NCBI RefSeq assembly: GCF_040373385.1
Contig: NZ_JBDXXH010000009.1
Coordinates: forward strand, 62,001-126,000
Reading direction: 5' to 3'
Length of the DNA: 64,000 nt
Origin: Nitratidesulfovibrio sp.
GTDB lineage: Bacteria > Desulfobacterota > Desulfovibrionia > Desulfovibrionales > Desulfovibrionaceae
This document shows, piece after piece, positions 10,057-19,151 of this stretch (position 1 is its first letter; each line of letters starts with the position of its first letter). Below the pieces are notes generated by a model. The model saw nothing but the letters and a program-made list of their open reading frames with translations. It made no database searches and was not told the origin of the DNA. Both the position numbers and the translations under genes were made by a program.

Positions 10057-10675
10057 TGAGATGCTCCTTCAGTGATTTGAATATAGCGTTAAAAACCTCG
10101 ATGTCTTTGGTGGCAGGAAGATGTATTTGAATGTTGTAGTGTAGGCTTGGGCGAGTATGTTGTCGCGTGCTTTGATCTGTTGTCGTTATTGATGTTGATT
10201 TTGTAGATGATTCTTCATGGGGTATCTGCGTGTTGTCATGCTTTTTATCAGATGTAGGAGAGAGGTCTGCAAGGTCAAGGAGGGCATAGAATGTGCTTGC
10301 CATTAATTTTGCTGTGTGTGGGCTGGTGTTGTGGGTGCTCTTGAACTTTCCTTCTATAAGCTCTCTGTCTGTCGCTTTTGGCGTTTGTTTAATTGTAAAC
10401 AGATCTCCATAAGCCTCCTTGAGGGCGTCCGCCATGATTCGTTTTGATTGAGCTGTGTTGCGGTATTCATGGTAGCGAGACGTTGGTGACCCATCTGCGG
10501 AAAGAAAGCCTAAAGCTTTAAGTAGCGGAATTACCGCTCTATAGTTTGAAGAATTGTATCCCCAGTCCTTGAGGTGCTGGTTAGTAAACTTGTCGGGCGC
10601 AGCCCCTTCAGAGATACGAGTGAAAAGTTCAGGAAGTTGGCCATAAACTTGGACGTATGCGTTCGTGAGTGCCAT
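10049..10675 (-). CDS. DUF5343-like protein, partner of the HEPN gene
   Basis: 208 residues. The N-terminal 130 or so (MALTNAYVQVYGQLPELFTRI, then LKALGFLSADGSPTSRYHEY) resemble DUF5343, which looks winged-helix-like. A Ser/Thr/His-rich linker follows (about 140-175), then a short beta-rich end, LHYNIQIHLPATKDIEV. GAGAGGA lies just upstream of the ATG. It is the first gene of a two-gene AT-rich cassette and overlaps the HEPN gene by 8 bases. It may be the antitoxin or sensor half of the module; no function can be assigned from sequence alone. Confidence 0.6.
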   Translation of the reverse strand: MALTNAYVQVYGQLPELFTRISEGAAPDKFTNQHLKDWGYNSSNYRAVIPLLKALGFLSADGSPTSRYHEYRNTAQSKRIMADALKEAYGDLFTIKQTPKATDRELIEGKFKSTHNTSPHTAKLMASTFYALLDLADLSPTSDKKHDNTQIPHEESSTKSTSITTTDQSTRQHTRPSLHYNIQIHLPATKDIEVFNAIFKSLKEHLID

Positions 10676-10749
10676 TTTCCTCTCAACTTTTTTAGATATT
10701 ATGTAGGGTCTGTTGAGTGCCTGTATGATTTTTGGGTGCGTTGGACTGG

Positions 10750-11469
10750 TTACACCTGGTCGCGTACCCGCTGCCGCCGGTCGGCGATGACCCTGCCCAG
10801 CCAGTCGCGCAACTGGTCCAGGTCCTGCTGGTGAATCTTTTCCGAAGAATCCAGCAGCAGGCGCAGGGTGTCCACATCCTTGCGGATGGCCCCCACCTCG
10901 CCCTCGGCGGAGCGGGCAAGGTCGGCCAGAAGGTCCATGGCCGACTGCCGGGCCGCAAGTGTGGACAGGGCGGCGGCAATGGTGTCCAGGGCGCGGGTCT
11001 GGTGTTCGATGAGTGCGTACAGCGCGTGCCCCGGTTCCACGCCGCCAACGGGGACGGGCGGGACGGCGGGGGCGTCGTCGGGCACGGGTACCGGCTGTAC
11101 CGGCTGGGGCGCGGTGCTTGCGGTGGCGCGTGTTGCGGAAGTGCCGTCCGCAGCCCCGGCCCTGCCGGGGGCGGATTGCACGGCGGCATTGCGGGGAAAG
11201 CGCCGGGCCAGGATGGCCTCTACCGCGCTGGCGGTGCGGGCGGTGTGCATGGCCTCGATGATGGCCTCGATGATGGTCAGGGTCTCCACGCGGTAGCGGC
11301 GGCGGCGCCCGTCGCCCACGGTGGGCATGAATGCCGCGAAGCGCTTGCAGTAGTAGCGCGCGGTGGATTCCGGCAGGGAAAGGCGACGGGCGATGTCGGC
11401 GATGGTCAGCAGGCCGTCGTCGGACGGCGGCGCGGACTGTGCGGTATCGCTCGGTGAGGGGCTCGGCAT
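10750..11469 (-). CDS. MerR-like helix-turn-helix protein with C-terminal coiled coil
   Basis: 239 residues. A MerR-type winged HTH sits at about residues 17-65 (LLTIADIARRLSLPESTARY, then VGDGRRRRYRVETLTIIEAI). A low-complexity Ala/Pro linker follows, then a helical C-terminus with heptad-like spacing (HQTRALDTIAAALSTL onward). The start at 11469 has GGGAG eight bases upstream and puts the HTH near the N-terminus; the longer open frame upstream lacks support. Likely a transcription factor or nucleoid protein; its target is unknown. It diverges from the HU gene. Confidence 0.7.
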   Translation of the reverse strand: MPSPSPSDTAQSAPPSDDGLLTIADIARRLSLPESTARYYCKRFAAFMPTVGDGRRRRYRVETLTIIEAIIEAMHTARTASAVEAILARRFPRNAAVQSAPGRAGAADGTSATRATASTAPQPVQPVPVPDDAPAVPPVPVGGVEPGHALYALIEHQTRALDTIAAALSTLAARQSAMDLLADLARSAEGEVGAIRKDVDTLRLLLDSSEKIHQQDLDQLRDWLGRVIADRRQRVRDQV

Positions 11470-11640
11470 GGTGTGCTCCCGTGGCGTTGTGGCGGATGCG
11501 CTGCCCCGGGCGTGCGCATTGCCTGTTGCTCTGGGGCCGTGTGCATCTTTTCTCCTATACGCAATGCGAACCAAGCGCAACAGAACGGGGGGCGGCAGGG
11601 GAAAACCGCGTGCTTCCTTGGTTTGCGGGCCGTGAAACGA

Positions 11641-11669
11641 TTGACAAGAAAACGCGGTCACTGCATAGG
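11641..11669 (+). promoter_or_regulatory. Candidate sigma-70 promoter of the HU gene
   Basis: A perfect -35 hexamer TTGACA (11641-11646) is followed 17 bases later by a weak -10 CATAGG (11664-11669), about 65 bases before the HU start codon. Only the -35 is a strong match. Confidence 0.5.
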
Positions 11670-11734
11670 GTGGGACATGCTGACCGTGGTTCGGTTACGG
11701 GGGGAAATCCGCATAGCGCAAGGAGGACATCCTG

Positions 11735-12022
11735 ATGTTGACCAAGGCTGAATTTGTTGCCGCCCTCAAAGAGGCGCTGCCCGATGTGTTCGTGACCAAG
11801 GTGAGCGCCGAAAAGGCGTATGACGCGTTCTGCCGCGTGCTCGCCGATGGCGTTGCCAACGGCGCAGGCGTGCGTCTGCCCGGCGTGGGCGCGTTCTCGG
11901 TCACCGAGCGGGCCGCCCGCACGGGCCGGAACCCCCAGACCGGTCAGAGCATTTCCATTCCGGCCCGCAAGGCCGTGAAGTTCATGGCCGCCAAGACCCT
12001 TGTCGACGGCCTGAACAAGTAG
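11735..12022 (+). CDS. HU-family DNA-binding protein
   Basis: 95 residues, the standard HU length. It begins MLTKAEFVAALKEALPDVF and has the family signature around VRLPGVGAFSVTERAARTGR NPQTG and a basic end, KAVKFMAAKTLVDGLNK. A homodimeric or heterodimeric nucleoid protein that bends DNA. The ribosome site AAGGAGGA lies 11 bases upstream. It stands alone between a TTGACA promoter and a strong terminator. Confidence 0.93.
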   Translation: MLTKAEFVAALKEALPDVFVTKVSAEKAYDAFCRVLADGVANGAGVRLPGVGAFSVTERAARTGRNPQTGQSISIPARKAVKFMAAKTLVDGLNK

Positions 12023-12042
12023 CATTCACGCGTCCGGACGCG

Positions 12043-12079
12043 AACGGCCGCATCCTTCGGGGTGCGGCCGTTTTCTTTT
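12043..12079 (+). terminator. Rho-independent terminator of the HU gene
   Basis: Arms AACGGCCGCATCC and GGGTGCGGCCGTT around a TTCG tetraloop, followed by TTCTTTT. It lies 20 bases after the HU stop codon. Confidence 0.92.
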
Positions 12080-12117
12080 GGGCATGTGCCGTGCCGCGCG
12101 GGGTGTCCGGTTGCGGA

Positions 12118-12804
12118 TCAGGGCATGCCCGGTGCGGGCGGGTCCGCCGGGCGCAGGATGCGCCGCGCGGCAATGAAGGCCCGTTGCCAGTAGTGCACGG
12201 TCAGGCTTTCCTCGCGCACGGTGCCGCCGGGCTTGGGGCTGTGCACGAACTGCCCGCCGCCGGTGTAGATGGCCGTGTGCAGGCCAAGCGGGCCGGACCC
12301 GGTGCGGAACACGATGATGTCGGCGGGGCGCAGTTCGTTGCCGGGGGGTACCGGGCTGCCGCAGGCGGCCTGTTCCTCGGTGGTGCGGGGCAGGTTCACC
12401 CCGTGTTGGTGGAAGGTCCACCACACGAAGCCGGAGCAGTCGAACCCTTCGGCCGGGGTGCGGCCACCGTTGCGGTAGGGCACGCCCAGGGCGGAGCGGG
12501 CGGTGCTTACCAGTGCCTGTGACGGCGCGGACGGAGCCTGCTGGCGGACCTGCGACGGGGCTTCCGGCTCCATGATGATCTGCTGCTTGCCCGCGCAGCC
12601 CGCAAGTGCCACAACGGACAGCAGCACAAGAGCCAGCGTGGTTCGTCGGATCGTGGTCCGGTTGGCGATGGAAACACCAGGGACCTGGCCGGGGCGGCGG
12701 GCGCAATGCGCCGTGCCGCGCGTTCCGCTATGTTGCGGAGTGGCGGTGGTCGTGACGGTGCGGTGCGCGCGTCGATGCATGCCGACGGAGTGTGCGAAGC
12801 GCAT
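12118..12804 (-). CDS. NlpC/P60-family lipoprotein (cell-wall peptidase)
   Basis: A lipobox is visible in TLALVLLSVVALAGC, so the mature protein should be an outer- or inner-membrane lipoprotein. The NlpC/P60 domain follows, with the catalytic cysteine in FDCSGFVWW, the histidine in GLHTAIYTG and a downstream FVHSPKPGG. The family hydrolyses D-glutamyl-meso-diaminopimelate bonds in peptidoglycan. The start is uncertain: 12804 and 12780 are in-frame ATGs, but both give an unusually long basic leader (about 60 residues) before the lipoprotein signal, and no good ribosome site was found. Confidence 0.85.
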   Translation of the reverse strand: MRFAHSVGMHRRAHRTVTTTATPQHSGTRGTAHCARRPGQVPGVSIANRTTIRRTTLALVLLSVVALAGCAGKQQIIMEPEAPSQVRQQAPSAPSQALVSTARSALGVPYRNGGRTPAEGFDCSGFVWWTFHQHGVNLPRTTEEQAACGSPVPPGNELRPADIIVFRTGSGPLGLHTAIYTGGGQFVHSPKPGGTVREESLTVHYWQRAFIAARRILRPADPPAPGMP

Positions 12805-12852
12805 GGCCGTGCAGTAGCATGAAATCCTGAAAATGCCCATGCATGCGGAGGG

Positions 12853-13923
12853 GTGATGGCCGACGGGAAGCGGAACGCGCGCGGTGAATGCCGTGACGGC
12901 GCCGGGACGGGCCACCGAGCGGACCGGCGGGAGTCACCGGACATGGCGCCAGGCTCCTTTTCTGCCGGGGGTGGTGGCGGCGCCGGGCAGGACGACGGCA
13001 GCCGGACCGGGGTCGCACCCTTTCCCCTGTGCGATCTGCTGCCCCTGATGGAGGCTGCGGGCCGGACCATCCTGCACTGGTGCGGCGGGGCCGCTCCGCG
13101 CATCCGCCGCAAGGCCGACGATTCTCCGGTCACCGAGGCGGACGAGGCTTCGCAGGCCGTGCTGGCCCAGGGGCTGGCCCGGCTGCGGCCAGGCCTGCCC
13201 GTGCTGTCCGAGGAAGGGCGCATTCCCCCGCATGCCGTGCGGGCGGGATGGCCGCGTTTTCTGCTGGTGGACCCGCTGGACGGCACGCGCGGTTTTCTGA
13301 ACGGCGAAGGGGACTTCGCGGTGTGCATGGCCCTGGTGGAGCACGGCGTGCCCACGGCGGGCATCCTGCATTTTCCCGCGTTGGGGGTGACCTGGTACGG
13401 TGGGCGCGGCTGCGGTGCGTGGCGGGTGGAGCATGGCGGCCCGCCGGAGCCGGTGCGCGCCGCCCGCACCTTTCCGCAACGCGCAACAGTGATGCAGGGG
13501 CGGGTGCGCCGCACTCCACGGCTGGACGCCTATCTGGCCGCGCACGCGGACATCCGCTCGGCGGCGTTTCCGGGGCGTCCCGGATCACCCGCGCCGGTGC
13601 CCATGCCGTCAGACACGGCAATGCAGGACAGGCTGCGCGCCGGGCTGTTTCCACACCGGCGCATGCAGGCGGGCGGGCCCCTGAAATTCTGCCTGGTGGC
13701 GGAGGGGGTGGCGCACGTCTTTCCGTGCATGCACCCCACCTGGGAATGGGATACCGCGCCGGGGCAGGCGCTGCTGGAAGGGGCGGGCGGTACGGTCACC
13801 CTGCTGGACGGCACGCCGCTGACCTACAACAAGCCGGATATGCGCAACGGGTTCATTCTGGCCGTGGGACCTTCAGACCGTGCGGCGGACGCGCGCGGTG
13901 AAAGGCAGGACGCTCCGGCCTGA
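12853..13923 (+). CDS. Inositol monophosphatase-family phosphatase, CysQ-like
   Basis: Mg-dependent phosphatase of the family that includes 3'(2'),5'-bisphosphate nucleotidase (CysQ). Metal and substrate motifs are DDSPVTEAD, LSEEG, VDPLDGTRGF and WEWDTAPGQALLEGAGG. In a sulfur-metabolising cell such an enzyme would recycle 3'-phosphoadenosine 5'-phosphate, but the substrate is inferred. GTG 12853 and ATG 12856 follow GGAGG too closely; ATG 12943, preceded by GGGAG, would remove a Gly-rich leader and may be the true start. It diverges from the NlpC/P60 gene. Confidence 0.83.
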   Translation: MMADGKRNARGECRDGAGTGHRADRRESPDMAPGSFSAGGGGGAGQDDGSRTGVAPFPLCDLLPLMEAAGRTILHWCGGAAPRIRRKADDSPVTEADEASQAVLAQGLARLRPGLPVLSEEGRIPPHAVRAGWPRFLLVDPLDGTRGFLNGEGDFAVCMALVEHGVPTAGILHFPALGVTWYGGRGCGAWRVEHGGPPEPVRAARTFPQRATVMQGRVRRTPRLDAYLAAHADIRSAAFPGRPGSPAPVPMPSDTAMQDRLRAGLFPHRRMQAGGPLKFCLVAEGVAHVFPCMHPTWEWDTAPGQALLEGAGGTVTLLDGTPLTYNKPDMRNGFILAVGPSDRAADARGERQDAPA

Positions 13924-14068
13924 GCCGCAGTGCGGTATTGCGGTTCGGCTCCACAGGGTGGGCCGGTGATGGGCCGGAATGCGTGGGAAACGCATGGGGG
14001 CTGAACGGGGCGCCGGGTGCGCCCTTTTTTGCACGCTGCGCCGGGGCGGTTTCCAGTTCAGAATGGCG

Positions 14069-15430
14069 CTAACGCTCAGCCCACAAGGCCCGCCCCCCCT
14101 TCACGCGCAGCCGGGCCAGGGGCAGGCCGCGCCAGTACAGCAGGGCGGCGTTGGCATTGCGCGGGGCATCTATGCTGCGGCCGGTGAGCAGCCCGGAGAT
14201 GTCTGCCGGGTCGTCCATGTGCAGGATGGGGACGCCGTCGCCCTGCCCGCCCTGCCCGTCATGCCCGTCATGCCCGTCATGTCCGGCGAGGTCGTGCGGG
14301 CCGACTGGGTATGGCATCAGGGTGCGCAGCCGGGGCGAGGGGCGAATGCCGTCCTTGCCCCACTTGCCCAGCGGGTAGCCGCGCCACCGCAATGCGGCGG
14401 GCAGCCGTTCCAGCGCGGGCCGGGGCAGGAAATAGGCGGTGTCGCCAAAGGGCGCCACCACGCCGTCGGGCAGCAGGGCCGGATTGAGGCCGGTGTCGGG
14501 CCAGGCCGAGGCGGGCAGGGCAGCGGCGCGCACCCGTTCGGCGTCGGACAGGGTCGGGCCGTCGGCAAGGGGGCCTGCGTCGCCGCGTCCGTCCAGCCCC
14601 CCGTGGCCGGGCTTGCGCAGGCAGGCGATGAAGAAGCCCTGCGCGCCCGAGCGTTCCGGGTCCACCCGCAAGGTGCCTTCGCAACCGGGCAGTTCCGGTT
14701 CGGCGAACACGAAACCCGGCGGCGGGGCCAGCGGCACGATTTCCAGCCCCAGTTCATCGCGGGCGTGCAGCACCTGCGCCTCGTTCTCGTGCACGTTGGT
14801 GGTGCAGGTGGAAAAGACCACCCGCCCGCCGGGGGCCAGCAGGCGCGCGGCTTCCGCCAGCAGCAGCCGCTGGATGCCGATGAGCGGCTTGACCTTGTCG
14901 CCCTGCCACAGCTTGAGCACCGAGGGGTTGCGCTCCACCGTGCCCCAGCCGGAGCAGGGCGGGTCCAGTTGGATGCGCGTCCACGATCCATCGGGCAGGG
15001 GCAGCGCTTCGCCGGGGTGCGAGCAGGCCACCGCGTTGACCAGGTTCAATGTGAAAAGATTCTGGCGCAGGGTGGCAAGGCGGGTGTGGTTGGGCTCGTT
15101 GCCCACCACCAGCCCGTGCGGCCCCACCAGCTGGGCCAGGAACCCGGTCTTGCTGCCGGGGCTGGCGCACAGGTCCAGCACGGCGGCGCCGGATTCCGGA
15201 GCCAGCGCCAGCGGGGGCAGCATGGACGAGCGGTCCTGGATGTAGATCAGCCCGAAGAACGCGGCCAGGCTGCCGCCCAGGGGGCGCGGTTCTGCCGTGA
15301 GGCGGCGGCACCACGGGGAAAACGGCTCCGGGTCGAAGCCGTAGCCCTGGGCGCGGAGCAGGTCCTCCACCAGGGGCACCTGCGCGGGCGGACACACGAT
15401 GCGGAAGGAGCGGGCGGCGGGTGCGGTCAT
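14069..15430 (-). CDS. NOL1/NOP2/Sun-family RNA (cytosine-5) methyltransferase (RsmB/RsmF-like)
   Basis: SAM-dependent m5C methyltransferase acting on rRNA or tRNA. The SAM-binding motif is LDLCASPGSKTGFLAQL, the catalytic Pro-Cys is in QLDPPCSGWGTVERNPS and the second cysteine is in VFSTCTTNVHENE. The 453 residues include a C-terminal PUA-like part as in RsmF. A three-fold His-Asp-Gly repeat (HDGHDGHDG) is encoded by tandem 9-base repeats near 14256-14285 and would be a slippage-prone linker. It is a single gene with no obvious operon partner. Confidence 0.88.
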   Translation of the reverse strand: MTAPAARSFRIVCPPAQVPLVEDLLRAQGYGFDPEPFSPWCRRLTAEPRPLGGSLAAFFGLIYIQDRSSMLPPLALAPESGAAVLDLCASPGSKTGFLAQLVGPHGLVVGNEPNHTRLATLRQNLFTLNLVNAVACSHPGEALPLPDGSWTRIQLDPPCSGWGTVERNPSVLKLWQGDKVKPLIGIQRLLLAEAARLLAPGGRVVFSTCTTNVHENEAQVLHARDELGLEIVPLAPPPGFVFAEPELPGCEGTLRVDPERSGAQGFFIACLRKPGHGGLDGRGDAGPLADGPTLSDAERVRAAALPASAWPDTGLNPALLPDGVVAPFGDTAYFLPRPALERLPAALRWRGYPLGKWGKDGIRPSPRLRTLMPYPVGPHDLAGHDGHDGHDGQGGQGDGVPILHMDDPADISGLLTGRSIDAPRNANAALLYWRGLPLARLRVKGGRALWAER

Positions 15431-15821
15431 GGGCGTTCGGGGAAAAGTGATTGATGATGGCTGCGCGGCGGCATGCCGTGATACACGGAAGAAACAGGCC
15501 GGACATACGGGAGCAACGGAACCGGGGCATTGTGTCGGGTACCGTGCCGGGCCGACACACCGGGGCCGATGTGCCGGTCGCGCGGCCAGACGCGGCCAGA
15601 CGCGGCCTGACGGGGTGCGGGCCAGGCCGATCTGCCTCCGGCGCGGGACGTCTCCGCCGCTCCCCGCCAGATGCGACCAAAGGCGGACGGCACAGCGCCG
15701 CTCCTACCTTATGGTTGCTTCGGCCATCAAGAGATATTATGAGAGCGTTCAGCGCCAAGGCAATCCCCCTTCCCCTTCCGGGATGCGCGCGGGGATGCGC
15801 CCTTGAACCAAGGAGAACCTG
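15431..15821. other. Intergenic region with short tandem repeats and a candidate promoter
   Basis: Three near-identical 10-base units (CGCGGCCAGA, the last ending CTGA) lie at about 15580-15610. TTGCTT (about 15716) with TATGAG 17 bases downstream is a plausible promoter for the exported FG-GAP gene. No gene was seen. Confidence 0.4.
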
Positions 15822-17486
15822 ATGCAACTGCTCATGCGCTCGGCGGCGCTCGTGCTTGCCCTGCTGCTTTCCGCCGCCACCGCCATGGCCGCACCGGCCC
15901 CCAAGAGCTTCGCCGTGCTGCCGTTCAAGGTCAACGGCCCTGCTGGCTACAAGTATCTCGAGCGGGCCATCCCCGAGATGCTCACTTCGCGTCTGTACTG
16001 GAAGGACAACTTCCATCCCGTTTCCAAGGAAGCCTCCGCCAAGGTCACCCCGCCGGAAACCGAAACCCAGGCCAGGGCCGCCCAGGCCTCGCTGGGTGCC
16101 GATTATGCCGTGTGGGGCAGCGTGACCGTGGTGGGCGAGGATTGCAGCCTGGACGTGCGCGTGCGCGACCGCGACGGCAAGGAATGGCCCAAGTCGGCCA
16201 ACGCCAAGGTGGCCGGGCTCATCCCCGCCCTGAAGGGCGTGGCCGATTCCATCAACGCCGAGGTGTTCAAGCGCCCCGGCGAGGGTGGCCCCGCCAATGC
16301 CGCGCCCAAGGCGGTCAACCAGATGAACCCCGAGCTGGTGCACAACGAGGCCCAGCCCCAGCAGGTCTATCTGAACCCGCAGTTCCGCTACGCGGGCTCG
16401 CCGGAAGGCGACAGCCGCATCCGCAGCCAGGCGCTGAACTATTCGGCCGTGGGCATGGTGGTGGAAGATCTTGACGGCGACGGCAAGAACGAAGTCCTCA
16501 TGCTGGACGACCACGCCGTCTACGCCTACCGCTGGGACAACGGTCGCCTGGTGCCCATGGGCGAATACCGTTCGCCCGGCATGGCCGAATGCCTGAGCAT
16601 CCGTACCCTGGACTGGAACCGCGACGGCCTGAAGGAAATCGTGGTCAGCGCCTACAACAGCGACGGCGATCCGGAGGCGTTCATCCTCAACTGGAAGGGC
16701 GGCCAGTTCACCGAAGTGATGCACCGGGTGCGCTTCTACCTGAACGTGGAAAAGCTGCCCCCGGACTACATTCCCACGCTCATCGGCCAGCGCGGCGATT
16801 CCCCCCGCCTGTTCAAGCCCGGCGTGTACGAGATGATGAAGACCGGCGACCAGTTGGTTCCGGGCAAGCGCCTGGACCTGCCCGAAGGCGCCAACGTGTT
16901 CAACTTCACCTACCTGCCCGGTGGCAAGGGTGAAGGCGACAAGTGCGTGATCCTTACCGAAAACGAGCGCCTGCGCGTGCACACCGACCGCGGCGCCCGT
17001 CTGTCCGAAACCGACGAGAACTACTCCGGTTCGGCCAAGGGCATTCCCGAGGAACCCTCCATGCCCGGTCTCGGCAAGGACCGCGTGCAGCTGAAGAACA
17101 TCTACTTCGTGCCGCTGCGCATGTATGCCGTGAACCTGGACCGCGACGACAACTGGGAACTGCTGGTCAACCGGCCCATCTCCACCGCGTCGCAGTTCTT
17201 CGAGCGCTACCGCTTCTTCCCGCAGGGTGAAATCCACGCCCTGTACTGGGACGGCGTGGGCCTGAACCTGCAATGGAAGACCCGCCGCATCAAGGGCTCC
17301 GTGGCCGACTTCACCGTGGGCGACTTCAACAACGACGGCGTGACCGACATCGTGCTGTGCGTGAACACCCACCCCGGTGCCCTGGGCCTGGAAAGCCGCA
17401 AGACCATGCTGCTGGCCTACCCCCTCGACCTGTCCAAGGCCGATCCCAACACGGCGCCGGACAAGACCGAGAACGAACAGCAGTAG
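15822..17486 (+). CDS. Exported FG-GAP/VCBS-repeat protein with TolB-like N-terminal domain
   Basis: 554 residues with a clean Sec signal peptide (MQLLMRSAALVLALLL, cut after AMA). Residues about 27-130 (KSFAVLPFKVNGPAGYKYLE, then GADYAVWGSV) resemble the small alpha/beta domain of TolB/LpoB-type periplasmic proteins. The rest contains calcium-loop repeats: EDLDGDGKNEVL, LDWNRDGLKEIVV, VNLDRDDNWELLV and GDFNNDGVTDIVL, as in beta-propeller FG-GAP domains. AAGGAG lies upstream of the ATG. Probably periplasmic or outer-membrane associated; exact role unknown. Confidence 0.8.
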   Translation: MQLLMRSAALVLALLLSAATAMAAPAPKSFAVLPFKVNGPAGYKYLERAIPEMLTSRLYWKDNFHPVSKEASAKVTPPETETQARAAQASLGADYAVWGSVTVVGEDCSLDVRVRDRDGKEWPKSANAKVAGLIPALKGVADSINAEVFKRPGEGGPANAAPKAVNQMNPELVHNEAQPQQVYLNPQFRYAGSPEGDSRIRSQALNYSAVGMVVEDLDGDGKNEVLMLDDHAVYAYRWDNGRLVPMGEYRSPGMAECLSIRTLDWNRDGLKEIVVSAYNSDGDPEAFILNWKGGQFTEVMHRVRFYLNVEKLPPDYIPTLIGQRGDSPRLFKPGVYEMMKTGDQLVPGKRLDLPEGANVFNFTYLPGGKGEGDKCVILTENERLRVHTDRGARLSETDENYSGSAKGIPEEPSMPGLGKDRVQLKNIYFVPLRMYAVNLDRDDNWELLVNRPISTASQFFERYRFFPQGEIHALYWDGVGLNLQWKTRRIKGSVADFTVGDFNNDGVTDIVLCVNTHPGALGLESRKTMLLAYPLDLSKADPNTAPDKTENEQQ

Positions 17487-17561
17487 CCCGGCATCGGGCA
17501 GGCCTTCCCCCCTGCGGGAAGCGCCCCTTGCCCCGGTTCGTCCCCGGTTCATCTGATGACC

Positions 17562-17598
17562 ACGCCCGGCGGGATGCCAAGCTCCCGCCGGGCGTTTT
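17562..17598 (+). terminator. Rho-independent terminator after the FG-GAP gene
   Basis: ACGCCCGGCGGGA (17562-17574) pairs with TCCCGCCGGGCGT (17583-17595), followed by TTT. It lies 75 bases after the stop codon. The remainder of the gap to 17807 shows no gene. Confidence 0.9.
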
Positions 17599-17807
17599 CG
17601 TAACGGGACAACGGCGTTGCGGGAATGGCGGGTACACGCCCGCGTCCGCCGGGGGGGGCGGCGTCGCCCCCTGTCGTACGTGCCACCCTGTCGTACGTGG
17701 CGTTCGCATCACTGGTGCCGTCCGAGCCATTCGGGGCCGCCCGCTGACGCCGCCGACCTCCGGCATGCGGGCGCGGCGCCGTCATCTTCAATCCACGGAA
17801 TCCATTC

Positions 17808-18896
17808 ATGGCAGAACCGCTCGTGGTCACCGCCGCAGAGGCCGGACAAAAGCTGGTGCAGTACCTGCAACGGCGTTGCGGCGCGCCGCAGTCGGCCATC
17901 CAGCGTTGGGTACGCACCGGGCAGGTGCGCATCAACGGGGGGCGCTGCAAGCCCTTCGACCGCGTGGCCGAGGGCGACGTGGTACGGGTGCCGCCCTTTG
18001 CGCTGGCGGGCGGTGTGCATGCTCCGGATGCCGGGGCGGACGCAGGGCGGGAGGCCCCGGCAGAGGCGGGCGGAGGAAAAGAGCGGGGCTCCGCCCCGCG
18101 CCCGGAGCTTCGGGAATCCCCCTTGCCCGTCGTGGGGCGCGCAGAGGGGCTGCTGGTGCTGCTGAAGCCCGCCGGGCTGGCGGTGCAGCCGGGCACCGGC
18201 CATGACGACTGCGTCACCGCCCGGCTTGCGGCGCAGTACGCCGGGGCGGACTTTCTGCCCACGCCCGCGCACCGGCTGGACCGCGACACTTCGGGCCTGT
18301 TGCTGGTGGCCACCAGTTATGCCCGGCTGCGGGCGCTGTCCGACGCCTTTGCGGCGCGCGAAGGGCTGGTGAAGGAATACCTGGCCTGGGTGGCGGGGCG
18401 CTGGCCCCACGCGGAGGCGCTGACCCTGCGCGACCGTCTGGAGAAACAGGGTGAACCCGGACGCCAGAAGGTGCGCCGGGTGGACGGGGATGGCGCGGCC
18501 TTTCGCGCCGCAAGGCCCGGCGGCCATGCCGCGATCTTCGCGGCGTGCGATGAGGGCGCGGTCCACGCGGCCTGCGATGATGTCGCGGGTCGCCACGCGG
18601 CCTGCACCGTCACCCCCCTGCGGCCCGGCGATGCGGCATCGCTGCTGCTGGTGCGCCTGCACACCGGGCGCACCCACCAGATCCGGGTGCAGCTTTCGGA
18701 GCGCGGGCACCCCATCATGGGCGACCGCAAGTACGGCGGCCCCGCCTGCGGGCAGGGCATGCTGCTGCATGCCGTACGCCTGACCCTGCCCGACGGCGAA
18801 TGCTTCACGGCCCTGCCGGACTGGTCCGGACGCTGGAAGGTGGACGGCGGAGAACTGCCGGATGCGCCCGCCCCTGCGGATATCGCCCAACCCTGA
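17808..18896 (+). CDS. RluA-family pseudouridine synthase
   Basis: Converts uridine to pseudouridine in rRNA or tRNA. An S4-like RNA-binding region (about 10-60, SAIQRWVRTGQVRINGG) is followed by the catalytic domain with HRLDRDTSGLLL (catalytic Asp) and the later RLHTGRTHQIRVQL and GHPIMGDRKYGG motifs. A roughly 50-residue Gly/Ala/Glu-rich insert separates the domains, and an Ala/His/Cys-rich insert (AACDEGAVHAACDDVAGRH) interrupts the catalytic domain; both look lineage-specific. Specificity (RluC/RluD type) cannot be decided here. Confidence 0.9.
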   Translation: MAEPLVVTAAEAGQKLVQYLQRRCGAPQSAIQRWVRTGQVRINGGRCKPFDRVAEGDVVRVPPFALAGGVHAPDAGADAGREAPAEAGGGKERGSAPRPELRESPLPVVGRAEGLLVLLKPAGLAVQPGTGHDDCVTARLAAQYAGADFLPTPAHRLDRDTSGLLLVATSYARLRALSDAFAAREGLVKEYLAWVAGRWPHAEALTLRDRLEKQGEPGRQKVRRVDGDGAAFRAARPGGHAAIFAACDEGAVHAACDDVAGRHAACTVTPLRPGDAASLLLVRLHTGRTHQIRVQLSERGHPIMGDRKYGGPACGQGMLLHAVRLTLPDGECFTALPDWSGRWKVDGGELPDAPAPADIAQP

Positions 18897-19151
18897 TCTT
18901 TTCGCCCGTACACGTCCCCCCGTACACATCCGCCCGTACGGCACGACGGGCTCTTTCGCGCAGGCTTTTCCGCCAAGGACGGTGCACCGGCATTGCGTGG
19001 CGCGTGCCGTGGCTCCGGACGTCCGCCGACCCGAGCGGACCGTGCGGGTCGGCACGGCGTCCGCGCCGCCTTGCGGCACAACGAACAGGGGCGGCACGCC
19101 GCATGGCGCACCGCCCCCAGGTATCTATCGTACCAGCCTGTAACCCGTCCG

